Source of the DNA: Polynucleobacter sp. UK-Mo-2m-Kol15
GTDB taxonomy: Bacteria > Pseudomonadota > Gammaproteobacteria > Burkholderiales > Burkholderiaceae
Direction of reading: 5' to 3'
DNA: 64,000 bases
NCBI RefSeq assembly: GCF_018881505.1
Contig: NZ_JACVQC010000001.1
Location: 124,001-188,000, forward strand
Shown here: piece by piece, positions 27,694-37,685 of the stretch
How positions within the stretch are numbered: position 1 is the stretch's first letter
Layout: every line of letters starts with the position of its first letter
Position numbers and translations under genes: made by a program
The notes under the pieces: model-generated
Database searches by the model: none
What the model was told of the DNA's origin: nothing
The model's input: the letters and a program-made list of their open reading frames with translations, nothing else

Positions 27694-29025
27694 TTATTCC
27701 TGTGGCTGTGGGTTTGGTGAATTAGCCGGCAACACCTTGTTATTCACAATCAGCGGTGTTCCGTTCTTCAGCTTGAGTTGACCACTAGTAACCACTGTGG
27801 CACCCTCATCCACCCCCTTAAGAATCGCCACTTGATCACCACGTGTTGGCCCCGTAGTCACAAAGACTTGTTGAGCCTCAAGCTCAGGCTTGCCCTGTTT
27901 ATCCTTTTTACCGGTCGGCTTGGCAATAAAGACTGTTGAGCCATATGGGTTATAAGTCACAGCGGTTTGTGGCAAAGTGAGCATCTTCATCTCATCACCC
28001 AATTTAATATTCACATTGGCGAACATGCCCGGCAAAATCTTTTTATCTGGATTTGCTAGCTGGGCTTCAATCTGAATATTGCGCGTATTGGTATCGACTT
28101 TCGGGCTCACAGCAGTGATCTTGCCAGTAAAACTTGAGCCCTTAAATGCATCAGTCGTCACTACAATTTCTTGTCCAACCTGAATTTGTTCGGCATTACT
28201 TTGAGGGAGATTGAAATCCACAAAAATAGGATCTAAAGTTTGCAAAGTAAGCAACTTATCGCCTGGGTTAACAAATTGGCCAGGGTTAATCATCACGATA
28301 CCAACACGACCGCTGAATGGGGCTTTTAGATTCTTTTTAGCCACCAAGGCAGTTTGCTGCTCTACCTGGGCCTGCTTAGACTTCGCATCAGCTTTACTAG
28401 TGTCAAATACGTTCTTACTAATCGCCTGAATCTCTAGCTGCTGCATATCGCGCTCGTTAATTACTTTGGCTAAATCTGCTAATGCTTTTAAAGAATTTAA
28501 TTGAGCAACATCCGAAATATCATTCAATTTAATGAGTAGGTCGCCCTCTTTCACATCCATGCCAGATTTAATGGGAACATTTTGCACAAGGCCACCAATT
28601 TCAGTGCTGAGCTCAACGCCTCTGAATGCACGAACATTACCAACACTAGATAGCTTTGGTTGCCATGCTGTAGTCTCTACAACCATAGTAGAGACTGTTG
28701 CAGGCGGCAAACCCATGCTTGCAATAAAGTATTTAATCATGAATGTCTTGAGTTGATTAAATCCAAAGATCAAACCAAGCAATAAAAATACACCGCACAA
28801 CATAATGGTCATACGTCGACCCAAAGGAGTCATAGACTGTAGCTTAGCGTTGACTTTACTGCGCTTAAAGCGTTCGCATAAACCAATCCATAAACCTTTT
28901 ATCTTGTCCCAAAGGCTAATCAGCTTCTGACGAAGACTCCACTCTTGCGCCTTCGTCAGCATCCAAGCCCATAAGGCAGTTACGACGGCAGTCACTTTGG
29001 TTTTAATTGTTTCCAGAAGTTTCAT
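27694..29025 (-). CDS. RND efflux periplasmic adaptor with long cytosolic N-terminus
   Basis: A 443-residue membrane-fusion protein. Unusually, about 70 residues of amphipathic, Trp/Lys-rich sequence come before a single helix at about 73-93 (MTIMLCGVFLLLGLIFGF), so it is anchored and not a lipoprotein. The periplasmic part holds the barrel-sandwich domain (GLVQNVPIKSGMDVKEGD and APFSGRVGIVMINPGQFV), the beta-barrel (VDTNTRNIQIEAQL) and the membrane-proximal domain. Its start overlaps the outer-membrane gene by 23 bp, joining the three pump genes in one operon. Confidence 0.93.
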   Translation of the reverse strand: MKLLETIKTKVTAVVTALWAWMLTKAQEWSLRQKLISLWDKIKGLWIGLCERFKRSKVNAKLQSMTPLGRRMTIMLCGVFLLLGLIFGFNQLKTFMIKYFIASMGLPPATVSTMVVETTAWQPKLSSVGNVRAFRGVELSTEIGGLVQNVPIKSGMDVKEGDLLIKLNDISDVAQLNSLKALADLAKVINERDMQQLEIQAISKNVFDTSKADAKSKQAQVEQQTALVAKKNLKAPFSGRVGIVMINPGQFVNPGDKLLTLQTLDPIFVDFNLPQSNAEQIQVGQEIVVTTDAFKGSSFTGKITAVSPKVDTNTRNIQIEAQLANPDKKILPGMFANVNIKLGDEMKMLTLPQTAVTYNPYGSTVFIAKPTGKKDKQGKPELEAQQVFVTTGPTRGDQVAILKGVDEGATVVTSGQLKLKNGTPLIVNNKVLPANSPNPQPQE

Positions 29026-30538
29026 TTTGATCTTTGTTCGCTATGGCTTTTGGTTGAAAGGCCGGGCCGGTTCGATTCCACCAACCACCACCTAGTGCTG
29101 CAAATAAGGCTGCTGTGTCAGAGAACCGGGTCGCTTGGGCAGATACCGATTTGACCTTAGCAATTTGATATTGATTTTGATAATAGAGAACAGCAAGGTA
29201 GCTAGCAGTGCCTAGCTTGTATTGCTGTTGGACTAGATCCAAAGTTTCATACGCATAACGCTCTGCGTCTGATGCTGACTTCAATGCTTGCGCTCCAGTC
29301 TCCAGGGCACGCAAAGAATCTGCAACCTCTTGGAATGCTTTAAGTACAGTTGCTTGATATTGATAAACTGCTTGTTCATAATTGGCCATGGCACCTCGGC
29401 GTTGAGCCAATAGTTGACCGCCCTGAAAGAGTGGCTGAAAGATGCCGCCAGCAATAGACCATAGCGTAGCATTCGGTCCGAAAAGAGCTGCACTTGTTAA
29501 TGCTGCAGAGCCAATGGCGCCAGTAATATTAAATTGAGGTAATAAATTGGCGGTAGCGACGCCAACTAGGGCATTGGTAGCCTTAAGTTGTGCCTCTGCT
29601 GCGCGCACATCCGGACGCTGGCGCACCAAGCTCGATGGCACAGAGAGCGGAAGCTTTTCTGGCAAATGCAAAGACTTTAAGTCAAACTTCGTAATATTGG
29701 CATTGCTAGGTAAGTCACCAACCAATACCGCTAACTGATTGCGCGCAAACGAAAGATTTCTATCATAAGTAAACAGATCGAATTGTGAGTTAGATACTAG
29801 AGTTCTTTGCGATGTCACATCAACCCGAGAAACTGTGCCAATCTCCAATTGCTTTTCTGTTACCTCAGCTAAATTCGTTTGCGCCTTCAGTATTTCTTCA
29901 GTAGCTTGCATTTGCGCACGAAGCGCTGCTTCACGAACAGCACCGGTAACAATATTCGCTGTCAAGGAAAGGTACGCGCCTTCTAACTGAAACTGCGCAA
30001 TCTCCGCTTGCGCTCTCGCGCCTTCAACCGCACGGCGTGCACCGCCAAATACATCAAGCTTATAAGTAACGTTTACAGATGCGTTATAGAGATTGTAGGT
30101 ATCGGAGCCATAGGGCAAACCATAAATAGCGGAGGGTTGTAACTGCCGTGCTACGCCGCCATTTAAACCAATAGCCGGGAAATACTGTCCGCCAATTTGT
30201 GCGCTGACATTTTCTTGACTCGCACGAAGGGCTGCATCTGCTGCGCCTAAATTCGGACTTTGCTGTAGGGCTTTCTTAATGAGAGCATCTAACTCGGGAG
30301 ATTTAAATAGTGCCCACCACTGCGCCTCAATCTCAGCACCCTCAATAAACTCTTGACCGGTTCCACCAGGCACTCCAGGTGCAGTAGCTAAGCTCTGAGA
30401 AAGAGTAGTTTCGGTATACCTAGATGTGTTTGGAGCATCGGGTTGCTTAAAGTCTGGGCCTACTGCGCACGCAGAAAGTAGCCCCGCAGAAGCAAGCGGA
30501 AGCAAGCGGAAAACAGAGAAACCTTTTGACCCAAACAT
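29003..30538 (-). CDS. Outer-membrane efflux channel (NodT/OprM family)
   Basis: A 511-residue TolC-like lipoprotein channel. The signal peptide ends in the lipobox LLSACAVGPDF (C24), and the internal duplication of helices is visible in QQSPNLGAADAALRASQE and VRQRPDVRAAEAQLKATNA. It completes the tripartite pump and is the first gene of the operon. The 142 bp upstream of it is the likely promoter region; I found no clear operator, and no TetR, MarR or LysR regulator gene is adjacent. Confidence 0.93.
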   Translation of the reverse strand: MFGSKGFSVFRLLPLASAGLLSACAVGPDFKQPDAPNTSRYTETTLSQSLATAPGVPGGTGQEFIEGAEIEAQWWALFKSPELDALIKKALQQSPNLGAADAALRASQENVSAQIGGQYFPAIGLNGGVARQLQPSAIYGLPYGSDTYNLYNASVNVTYKLDVFGGARRAVEGARAQAEIAQFQLEGAYLSLTANIVTGAVREAALRAQMQATEEILKAQTNLAEVTEKQLEIGTVSRVDVTSQRTLVSNSQFDLFTYDRNLSFARNQLAVLVGDLPSNANITKFDLKSLHLPEKLPLSVPSSLVRQRPDVRAAEAQLKATNALVGVATANLLPQFNITGAIGSAALTSAALFGPNATLWSIAGGIFQPLFQGGQLLAQRRGAMANYEQAVYQYQATVLKAFQEVADSLRALETGAQALKSASDAERYAYETLDLVQQQYKLGTASYLAVLYYQNQYQIAKVKSVSAQATRFSDTAALFAALGGGWWNRTGPAFQPKAIANKDQNETSGNN

Positions 30539-30680
30539 GAACGGTGAAAAATATCCTTTTCTTCAGCTGCTATTAGAACACACCTTTTCTACTGATTTCG
30601 TGTAACACATTGATTTAATTGGTTATTTTTTGTGCACAGCCAGGCAAAGAAGTCAAATAGAATTTTGAAGGCTTTGATTT

Positions 30681-31544
30681 TTATTGGGAAATTCTTCCGA
30701 AAGAGCCGCCATTGAAATCCTGTATTGCCTGAGAAATCTCTTCCTTAGAGTTCATAACAAATGGGCCATATCCAACAATTGGCTCATCAATGGGCTCGCC
30801 GCTCAGCAGCAAAGCAATAGAGTCTTCCAACACATTCACCTGAATATCCTGCCCTTGATTAGTAAATACCAGCATCTGAGCATCTTTAGCCACTACGCCA
30901 TTGCCCGCTTCAACTGCACCCTTAAGAACGACTAGGGATGCATTCCAACCTTCGGGCACAGGAATGCTCATTGAACCCTGATTCAACTTCAGATCAACCA
31001 CATTCATAGGAGTGAAGGTATGAGCAGGGCCTTGCTGACCATTCAACTTCCCAGCAATGATACGAGCTTGTCCTGCGCCATTATGTAAATCAATTACAGG
31101 AATTTGTTTATCCAAAATCGCTTGATAGCCTGGCTTAGTCATTTTGAGATTTGCTGGCAGATTGACCCATAACTGCACCATATTCAGAGTGCCGCCATTT
31201 TTTGCAAATTTTTCAGAATGAAACTCTTCATGCAATATGCCAGAACCCGCAGTCATCCACTGTACGTCTCCAGGGCCAATCACACCGCCCTGACCTGTGG
31301 AATCCCTATGTGCAACTTCACCTTCATAGACGATGGTGACCGCTTCAAAACCACGATGGGGGTGTGAGCCTACACCCTTACGCTCAGTTGTTGATGGAAA
31401 CTCTGCTGGACCTGCGTAGTCCAACATCAAGAATGGACTCATTTGCTTTCCTAGATCCTGATAGAAGAACAAGGTGCGCACAGGAAAGCCATCGCCAACC
31501 CAGTGACCTTGATCATTACCCTGTAAACCAATGAGTTTTTTCAT
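30681..31544 (-). CDS. Pirin family protein
   Basis: A 287-residue double-cupin pirin. The N-terminal cupin shows the metal-binding SHPHRGFEAVTIVYEGEV (about 61-78) and a late HEEFHSE (about 111-117), giving the three His and one Glu of an iron pirin. The C-terminal cupin ends with LLLSGEPIDEPIVGYGPFVMN, the usual signature. Bacterial pirins have been linked to quercetinase activity and to control of pyruvate metabolism; neither can be assigned here. Its promoter region carries the glmS-tail-like repeat at 31585-31598. Confidence 0.92.
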   Translation of the reverse strand: MKKLIGLQGNDQGHWVGDGFPVRTLFFYQDLGKQMSPFLMLDYAGPAEFPSTTERKGVGSHPHRGFEAVTIVYEGEVAHRDSTGQGGVIGPGDVQWMTAGSGILHEEFHSEKFAKNGGTLNMVQLWVNLPANLKMTKPGYQAILDKQIPVIDLHNGAGQARIIAGKLNGQQGPAHTFTPMNVVDLKLNQGSMSIPVPEGWNASLVVLKGAVEAGNGVVAKDAQMLVFTNQGQDIQVNVLEDSIALLLSGEPIDEPIVGYGPFVMNSKEEISQAIQDFNGGSFGRISQ

Positions 31545-31584
31545 AGCCCTCTTATCTTTTCCAATCTGTACTGCCGATTTAATT

Positions 31585-31598
31585 ACTCGACCGTGACG
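31585..31598. repeat. Copy of the glmS 3'-end sequence (possible duplication)
   Basis: ACTCGACCGTGACG matches the end of glmS at 32971-32984 in the same orientation with one mismatch. On the minus strand it reads GTCACGGTCGAGTAA, which, as in glmS, would encode VTVE and a stop. The two copies are 1386 bp apart and bound the TonB-like, cytochrome and HTH-like sequences. Short enough to be chance, but its place is suggestive of an insertion at the glmS end. Confidence 0.4.
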
Positions 31599-31624
31599 TC
31601 CAAGTTCTGAACGGGGGTCACTAG

Positions 31625-31810
31625 TTACTTCTTTCTAAACTCTTTATGACACGCATTACAGCTATCTCTTGCCTGCTCAAACGCAACTTTGAGCTTTTTT
31701 TGATCTTTAAGTTCTGCGACCTTTACTAGGTTTGTGGTTTTTGCTTCTAAATCTTTCGCCATCTTCTTAAATTGGTCTTCCTCTAGACAAATATATGCGT
31801 ATATACGTAT
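31625..31810 (-). pseudogene. Cytochrome c' remnant (C-terminal haem segment only)
   Basis: A 61-codon open stretch without a credible start. From about codon 11 it reads EDQFKKMAKDLEAKT, then a Lys-rich helix KVAELKDQKKLK and VAFEQARDSCNACHKEFRKK before a TAA at 31625. The CNACH is a CxxCH haem site at the C-terminus, the layout of cytochrome c' and related four-helix cytochromes of about 130 residues plus a signal peptide. The first three helices and the signal are missing, and upstream sequence joins directly to the end of the tonB-like gene, so I read this as a decayed, truncated gene. Confidence 0.7.
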
Positions 31811-31821
31811 TTATAGAAACC

Positions 31822-32616
31822 TTACTTTCTTTGATTAAGTTTTCCTGAGCTCCATATGCCCAGTTGCCGTTGAGCTTCAGCAGTAATGCCATCAATAGAA
31901 TCTTGAGGTAATTGCTTGAGGCATTCAGCCAACGCTTCGGGACTGAGTTTTTCCATAGGCTTACTTTTCTTAATTTCTTGCGCCGACTTTCCATCCCAAG
32001 CAAATGGATTGCCAGACGCAGGTGTATCGGGAAGGCAATCATCTCTATAGACTGGCGCATCATTTATAGCAAATGGCGTAAATGAAATGGTTCTTTCAAA
32101 GATGAGTGATTTGCCTGTTGGCGTGGGTGGCAAAGCAGGCATAGACTTCATTGCCCTTCTAGCCAATTGCTCCGCTTTATCAGAAGTTTTCCAAAGCGTT
32201 TCGACCTTGACAAGGGTTCCATTTGGAGCAATTTCGATCCTGAATCGAACCTGCCCTTGATCGGGTCCCTCCGTAGCAGTTCCCATCATACTTCGCACTT
32301 GCTGACCGAAAGAGTGGCGATATCCTTTGCTATTTTTTAGTGTGTACTTAGAAGCGAAAGCCCACTCTTCCGCAGTTGGGGCTGAGGGCGCAGCTAATGA
32401 TGCTGATTGTTTATCGCTACTGAGACTGGGATTTAAATCGCTAATTTTCTGAGCAATAGGATCTTCTAGGCGAACCTGAATAATCTCTGGATTTACATCT
32501 TTGGGTTTAGCAAAGATAAAGCCTTCATAGGTAGCCCACCACAGAATGAGTCCAAGATGAACGGCAATTGATAGCCAGAGCGCAAAAAGGAGTCTGGGGG
32601 GCTTTTTTTTCATCAA
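31822..32616 (-). CDS. TonB-family protein
   Basis: A 264-residue protein with an N-terminal membrane anchor (LLFALWLSIAVHLGLILWW, about 9-27, with the SxxxH seen in TonB) and a periplasmic region. At about 120-180 a TonB C-terminal-like fold appears: VRFRIEIAPNGTLVKVETLW, then ARRAMKSMPALPPTP. No ExbB or ExbD genes are nearby, and the proline-rich spacer of classical TonB is absent. It may couple to an unknown receptor or be a structural relative. It belongs to the patch between glmS and pirin. Confidence 0.65.
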   Translation of the reverse strand: MMKKKPPRLLFALWLSIAVHLGLILWWATYEGFIFAKPKDVNPEIIQVRLEDPIAQKISDLNPSLSSDKQSASLAAPSAPTAEEWAFASKYTLKNSKGYRHSFGQQVRSMMGTATEGPDQGQVRFRIEIAPNGTLVKVETLWKTSDKAEQLARRAMKSMPALPPTPTGKSLIFERTISFTPFAINDAPVYRDDCLPDTPASGNPFAWDGKSAQEIKKSKPMEKLSPEALAECLKQLPQDSIDGITAEAQRQLGIWSSGKLNQRK

Positions 32617-32651
32617 CTTAGGAGCTTATCCGATACAAGCTCCAATTGGAA

Positions 32652-32897
32652 CTATCCAACCACCCTCAACCTAGTAATCCTATATTTTGGGGGAGTATTT
32701 AATCGATCATCCCTGATCTTGCGTTTTTTGTAGATCGAGAACACGCTTTCAGGACTCAAATCGAATCCTCTGGGAGAGCGATAGCCTTTTTGAGTAAGAG
32801 CCTCTGAGATCCCTTTAAAGGTCATCTTTTCTTGATCTCTCATCTGAATAATGCTATCTGAAAGTACTTTTTGATAGTCAGAGTAAGCCCCAATCAT
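32652..32897 (-). CDS. Small HTH-like protein of unknown function
   Basis: The ATG at 32897 has GGAG 5 nt upstream and gives 81 aa; a GTG at 32972 overlapping the glmS stop would add 25 residues and is an alternative that allows coupling to glmS. The segment MTFKGISEALTQKGYRSPRG followed by SPESVFSIYKKRKIRDDR resembles the helix pair that follows the catalytic domain of large serine recombinases and other winged or HTH modules, but there is no catalytic domain here. A DNA-binding role is a guess. It sits in the accessory patch downstream of glmS. Confidence 0.6.
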   Translation of the reverse strand: MIGAYSDYQKVLSDSIIQMRDQEKMTFKGISEALTQKGYRSPRGFDLSPESVFSIYKKRKIRDDRLNTPPKYRITRLRVVG

Positions 32898-32968
32898 CAG
32901 CGCTCCGGTTCTGATGATTACTTCAAATTTGACAGCAAAGCCTTGAAGCTCTACTACCCCCTTTGGGA

Positions 32969-34801
32969 TCACTCGACCGTAACGCTCTTTGCAAGGTTAC
33001 GGGGCTTATCGACATCGGTGCCCAGAGCACAGGCTGTGTGATACGCCAAGAGTTGGAGCGGAACTACATGCAAGATTGGTGACAGATTGCCGTAGTGTTC
33101 AGGCAAACGAATCACATTAATGCCTTCACTACTAGTGATCTCGCTATCTTGATCGGCAAAAACGTAAAGCTTTCCACCGCGAGCTTTGACTTCCTGCATA
33201 TTGGATTTGAGCTTTTCCAGCAAATCATCTTTGGGAGCCACAGTTACTACCGGCATCTTCTCAGTAACTAGTGCGAGCGGGCCATGCTTTAACTCGCCTG
33301 CTGGGTAGGCTTCAGCATGAATATACGAAATCTCTTTTAACTTAAGTGCGCCTTCAAGCGCTATTGGGTAATGCAAGCCACGCCCAAGGAATAAAGCGTT
33401 TTCACATTTAGCAAATGCAGCACTCCAGGCAATGATTTGTGGCTCAAGTGCCAACACGGCATGCAAAGCTTTAGGCAAATGACGCAAATCACGCAAGAGC
33501 TCTTTCTCTCGCTCGGGACTTACTTTTCCCGCACGCTTAGCTAATGAAACAGCCAATAGATAAAGCGCAACTAATTGAGTTGTAAATGCTTTGGTCGAAG
33601 CTACACCAATCTCAGTACCAGCTTTGGTTAAGAAATTCCAATTAGTTTCACGAACCATGGCACTGGAGGTCACGTTACAAATCGCAAGCGTGTATTGATG
33701 GCCTAGAGCTTGCGCATGACGTAATGCCGCTAAAGTGTCAGCAGTCTCACCAGACTGAGAAACCACCACAATTAATGTATTCGGATTGGGGACAGTTGTG
33801 CGATAGCGATATTCACTAGCAATCTCAACCTGAGTGGGGATGCCAGCCAAATCTTCTAACCAATATTTAGCAACACAGGCAGAGTAATAGCTAGTACCGC
33901 AAGCCAAGATCAAAATTTGATCAAACTTTTTCCACTGTTGAGGGTCAGCATTAAAGAGTTCTGGTCCAAAGCTGGCAATGTTGGCAAGCGTATCACCAAT
34001 TGCTCTGGGTTGCTCAAAAATCTCTTTTTGCATGTAGTGCTGATAAGGTCCCAGATCTACTGAGTCAGCCTGAGCAGGCATGACCTTTTGCTCTCGCTGC
34101 ACCGTCTTGCCTATCTGATCAATGATCTCAACACTCTCTGCCTTAAGAACAGCAATATCGCCCTCTTCTAAATACATCATGGAGTGCGCTCGGCCAGCAA
34201 GGGCAAGTGCATCAGAGGCGAGGAAGTTTTCATTTTCACCAAGAGCAACAACCAAAGGAGATCCAACGCGCGCACCCACTAAAACATCTGGACGATCTTG
34301 TGCAATCACACCGATCGCGTAAGCACCGTGAAGTCGGGGTAACACAGAACGGACTGAAGTGACTAAATCTACTTGCCTGCTGGATACATAAGCTTGATGA
34401 ATTAAATGCGCAATCACCTCAGTATCTGTTTCCGAGGTAAATACATAACCTGCTGATTTCAGCTCAGTACGCAGTAATTCGTAGTTTTCAATAATGCCGT
34501 TATGAACAACAGCAATTAGTCCGCCTGAAATATGCGGATGTGCATTTTGCGTATCTGGCTTGCCATGAGTTGCCCAGCGAGTGTGAGCAATACCTAGGGT
34601 GCCATGAAATTCTTTACCCTGCTCTGCCAACTCAGAAACACGAGCAGTAGTGCGTGCACGATCAATCGGATGATTGGCATCATCACCATTAATTACGGCA
34701 AAACCACAAGAATCATAGCCGCGGTATTCAAGACGGCGTAAGCCTTCAATTAACACTTCGACAATATTATTACGCGATGCTGCGCCAACAATTCCGCACA
34801 T
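32969..34801 (-). CDS. glmS: Glutamine--fructose-6-phosphate aminotransferase GlmS
   Basis: Makes glucosamine 6-phosphate, the entry to peptidoglycan and LPS synthesis. The N-terminal amidotransferase begins [11 protein letters not shown] with the catalytic Cys2, and has [13 protein letters not shown]. The two SIS isomerase domains follow ([16 protein letters not shown] at about 301-316, [14 protein letters not shown]) and the C-terminus ends [13 protein letters not shown] as expected. At 610 aa it is full length. It overlaps the glmU stop by 1 nt. No ribozyme is expected or seen. Confidence 0.98.
   Translation of the reverse strand: MCGIVGAASRNNIVEVLIEGLRRLEYRGYDSCGFAVINGDDANHPIDRARTTARVSELAEQGKEFHGTLGIAHTRWATHGKPDTQNAHPHISGGLIAVVHNGIIENYELLRTELKSAGYVFTSETDTEVIAHLIHQAYVSSRQVDLVTSVRSVLPRLHGAYAIGVIAQDRPDVLVGARVGSPLVVALGENENFLASDALALAGRAHSMMYLEEGDIAVLKAESVEIIDQIGKTVQREQKVMPAQADSVDLGPYQHYMQKEIFEQPRAIGDTLANIASFGPELFNADPQQWKKFDQILILACGTSYYSACVAKYWLEDLAGIPTQVEIASEYRYRTTVPNPNTLIVVVSQSGETADTLAALRHAQALGHQYTLAICNVTSSAMVRETNWNFLTKAGTEIGVASTKAFTTQLVALYLLAVSLAKRAGKVSPEREKELLRDLRHLPKALHAVLALEPQIIAWSAAFAKCENALFLGRGLHYPIALEGALKLKEISYIHAEAYPAGELKHGPLALVTEKMPVVTVAPKDDLLEKLKSNMQEVKARGGKLYVFADQDSEITSSEGINVIRLPEHYGNLSPILHVVPLQLLAYHTACALGTDVDKPRNLAKSVTVE
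32971..32984. repeat. glmS 3'-end copy of the direct repeat
   Basis: ACTCGACCGTAACG is the end of glmS coding sequence (VTVE stop) and matches 31585-31598 in the same orientation with one mismatch. See that entry for the significance. Confidence 0.4.
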
Positions 34802-36261
34802 TATTTTTTAGCCTTAACGGATTTTTTTACAGCTACTGTCTTTCCCGGGGCAATCTTTTCCTTCTTTACCGGGCGCTGCCACTGTAAAGAAATTTGCTTA
34901 GCTCTAGAGACGGTGAGCTGATTCGGCGGGGCATCTTTAGTCAACGTAGTTCCTGCACCTAAGGTGGCACCTCGACCAACTCGTACCGGGGCAACTAACT
35001 GAGTATCAGAGCCAATGAATACATCATCTTCAATAATCGTTTGGTGTTTGTTAACACCATCGTAGTTACAAGTAATCGTACCTGCACCAATATTGACTCT
35101 AGATCCCACAATCGAGTCACCTACATAGGCCAAGTGATTAGCTTTGCTATTAGCGGCGATCTTACTATTCTTCACTTCGACAAAGTTGCCAATATGCACA
35201 TCGTTAGACAAATCCGCACCTGGACGCAAACGAGCATAAGGTCCAATCAGTGAACTGGCGCCAACTTTTGCGCCGTCTAAATGGCTGTATGGGTGAATAG
35301 TGACATTCTTTCCAATCACGCTATTACGAATAATGCAGTACGGACCCACTTTTGTACCTGCAGCTAAAGTTACGCAACCCTCGAATACACATCCGACATC
35401 AATAAAGACATCTGTGCCGCACTCTAGAGTTCCACGTATATCAATCCGCGCCGGATCAGCCAAAGAAACACCAGCATTCATTAGTGCATTTGCTTGATTG
35501 AGTTGATGTGTTCGCTCTAGTACAGCCAACTGATCGCGACTATTAACACCAACGGTTTCATATTCAGCATCTGCTTGTGCAGTACGAATAGGTACGCCAT
35601 CTTTGACTGCCATGGCAATCACATCAGTCAAATAGTATTCACCTTGGGCATTACTAGCACGCAAAGACTTTAACCATTTTTTAAGTGAATTCGTTGGCAG
35701 CACCATGATGCCGGTATTAATTTCTTGAATACGCTTTTGCTCAGGCGAAGCATCTTTTTCTTCAATAATCTCTTGTACTGACCCATCAACATCTCGCACG
35801 ATACGGCCGTAGCCAGTTGGATTGCTAAGGTTTTGAGTTAAAAGTGCTAATGCAGAATCTTGGCCACGCACACCATCAGCCAATTTAGCCAATTTAGAAA
35901 GCGTTTTCTTGCTAGTAAGCGGGACATCGCCATACAAAACCAAAGTTGGTTCATTCACATCCAGCTTGGGGAGAGCCTGCAATAAAGCGTGACCCGTTCC
36001 CTTTTGCTCAGCCTGCAATGCTGTGCCCACTCTCCCGAAGCGAGAATCCTGCTCGCTGGCGATTTGAAGAAATTCCTTAACATCAGCAGCGCCATGCCCA
36101 ACAACGACGATGGGGCCAGTTCTAGTGCTATTACCCTGTAGGTCTAAAGCCGTATTCAAAACATGCTGGAGAAGTGGTTTCCCGGCCAAGGTTTGAAGAA
36201 CCTTGGGTAAGGCGGACTTCATCCGCTTTCCTTGCCCGGCAGCCAAAATAACGATATTCAT
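34801..36261 (-). CDS. glmU: Bifunctional UDP-GlcNAc pyrophosphorylase / GlcN-1-P acetyltransferase GlmU
   Basis: Turns glucosamine 1-phosphate into UDP-GlcNAc. The uridyltransferase signature is [18 protein letters not shown] (5-22), and the C-terminal half is a left-handed beta helix with hexapeptides such as [22 protein letters not shown] and [12 protein letters not shown]. At 486 aa it has a Lys-rich tail ([13 protein letters not shown]) of about 25 residues beyond the usual end, absent from E. coli GlmU. It pairs with glmS, with a 1 nt overlap. Confidence 0.97.
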   Translation of the reverse strand: MNIVILAAGQGKRMKSALPKVLQTLAGKPLLQHVLNTALDLQGNSTRTGPIVVVGHGAADVKEFLQIASEQDSRFGRVGTALQAEQKGTGHALLQALPKLDVNEPTLVLYGDVPLTSKKTLSKLAKLADGVRGQDSALALLTQNLSNPTGYGRIVRDVDGSVQEIIEEKDASPEQKRIQEINTGIMVLPTNSLKKWLKSLRASNAQGEYYLTDVIAMAVKDGVPIRTAQADAEYETVGVNSRDQLAVLERTHQLNQANALMNAGVSLADPARIDIRGTLECGTDVFIDVGCVFEGCVTLAAGTKVGPYCIIRNSVIGKNVTIHPYSHLDGAKVGASSLIGPYARLRPGADLSNDVHIGNFVEVKNSKIAANSKANHLAYVGDSIVGSRVNIGAGTITCNYDGVNKHQTIIEDDVFIGSDTQLVAPVRVGRGATLGAGTTLTKDAPPNQLTVSRAKQISLQWQRPVKKEKIAPGKTVAVKKSVKAKK

Positions 36262-36304
36262 AGCAATGAATTATAAATTGCCTTATTTACATTTCCCATA
36301 ACTA

Positions 36305-37222
36305 TTAATGGGTGAATGGGCCAGCAACTGGCTTTAGTAAAGTCCCGCAAGCCAATTCATCAACTTCCGTCTCATCAATTGCCTTATCACCAGCAGATCT
36401 GGCAGCAATGCCAGACAGCTCCGTAGCAATCTCTAAATTTTTGAAATCAAAGGCCTCATCATCCATTAAATGCGATGGCACGATGTGGTGCATTGAGCGA
36501 AAGAGATTCTCGACGCGGCCAGGGTGCTTTTTCTCCCACTCACGCAACATGTCTTTCATGACACCACGCTGCAGATTGGGCTGGCTACCACAGAGATTGC
36601 ACGGAATAATCGGGAAATTCATGTCTACTGCATAACGCTCAAGCAACTTCTCAGGAACATATGCGAGAGGGCGAATCACAATATGCTTGCCATCATCAGA
36701 TCGTAGCTTTGGCGGCATACCTTTGAGCTTGCCAGCAAAGAACATATTCAGCATTAGCGTTTCCAAAATATCATCGCGATGATGACCCAAGGCAATCTTA
36801 GTGGCACCCAACTCATCTGCTACACGATACAAAATGCCACGACGTAATCGAGAGCAAAGTCCACAGGTAGTTTTACCTTCTGGAATTACACGCTTGACAA
36901 TGCTATAGGTATCTTGATTCTCAATGTGATACTCAACACCCAAAGCCTTTAAATAGTTCGGTAGAATTTCCGCCGGAAATCCCGGCTGTTTTTGATCTAA
37001 GTTAACAGCAACAATTTCAAAATCAATTGGAGCGCGCTCGCGCAATTTCAGAAGAATATCAAGCATGGCATAGCTATCTTTGCCGCCCGATAAACAAACC
37101 ATCACTTTGTCGCCATCTTCGATCATGCCAAAGTCACCAATTGCCTGGCCAACTAAACGGCATAGCTTTTTCTCAAGCTTATTTTCTTCGAAGACAACTT
37201 TACGGGTATCACTCATGGCCAC
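36305..37222 (-). CDS. ttcA: tRNA 2-thiocytidine(32) synthetase TtcA
   Basis: ATP-dependent enzyme that thiolates C32 of certain tRNAs, holding a [4Fe-4S] cluster. The PP-loop SGGKDS is at 45-50, and [10 protein letters not shown] near residue 120 supplies two cluster cysteines, with a third in [11 protein letters not shown] near residue 210. Its length of 305 aa is normal. It is separated from folB by 22 bp on the same strand. Confidence 0.95.
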   Translation of the reverse strand: MAMSDTRKVVFEENKLEKKLCRLVGQAIGDFGMIEDGDKVMVCLSGGKDSYAMLDILLKLRERAPIDFEIVAVNLDQKQPGFPAEILPNYLKALGVEYHIENQDTYSIVKRVIPEGKTTCGLCSRLRRGILYRVADELGATKIALGHHRDDILETLMLNMFFAGKLKGMPPKLRSDDGKHIVIRPLAYVPEKLLERYAVDMNFPIIPCNLCGSQPNLQRGVMKDMLREWEKKHPGRVENLFRSMHHIVPSHLMDDEAFDFKNLEIATELSGIAARSAGDKAIDETEVDELACGTLLKPVAGPFTH

Positions 37223-37244
37223 TAAATTCTTTTCTGAAATGTCT

Positions 37245-37640
37245 TTAAGCTTGCTTTATCCGAAACACTTCAACGCCAACGGAGTGACAATCTGGATACA
37301 CATCAGGCTTAGCAGTACTGACACGAGCAGCAATGACTTTTGGGTGCAATAGCATGGCTGAGACGATGTCATCACAAAAGGTTTCTTGCAAATGGATATG
37401 GCCCCGGGAAGACCGCATCTTAATGGTTTCACGCATAAAGTCATAGTCCACAACTTCCTCTAATAAGTCTTTAGAGGGAGTATTCATATTCAGCGGGACA
37501 TAGAGATCTACATTGAGGATCACACGCTGCTCAGCCTTTTTCTCAAAGTCATGCACACCAATATTGATATAGATTTCATAGTCACGAAGAAATAAGCGGC
37601 GGCAATCAGCAAGTGCTGGATGAGAAAGAATGGCGTGCAT
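37245..37640 (-). CDS. folB: Dihydroneopterin aldolase-like protein FolB
   Basis: A 131-residue T-fold protein. The family start [23 protein letters not shown] (18-40) contains the typical IGVHDFE, and ADVEVCVSK-type sequence is replaced by [24 protein letters not shown] at the end, with conserved KP. It would cleave dihydroneopterin in folate synthesis. The neighbouring SDR gene resembles pteridine reductase, which supports a pterin role. Confidence 0.87.
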   Translation of the reverse strand: MHAILSHPALADCRRLFLRDYEIYINIGVHDFEKKAEQRVILNVDLYVPLNMNTPSKDLLEEVVDYDFMRETIKMRSSRGHIHLQETFCDDIVSAMLLHPKVIAARVSTAKPDVYPDCHSVGVEVFRIKQA

Positions 37641-37685
37641 AAATTGTATTAACTCTTTTTTAAATTTTTATTCAGCATTAAATAC

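Noticed and set aside
30539..30680. Promoter or regulator site before the RND operon
   Set aside because: TTGACT at 30651-30656 (minus strand) has no convincing -10 at proper spacing, and no inverted repeat stood out.
31790..31812. ATATGCGTATATACGTAT near-palindrome at the end of the tonB-like gene
   Set aside because: Low-complexity and imperfect; no terminal repeat or target duplication to support an insertion sequence end.
31767..32063. 98-codon frame overlapping the tonB-like gene
   Set aside because: Different frame of a gene with recognisable TonB features; no family similarity.
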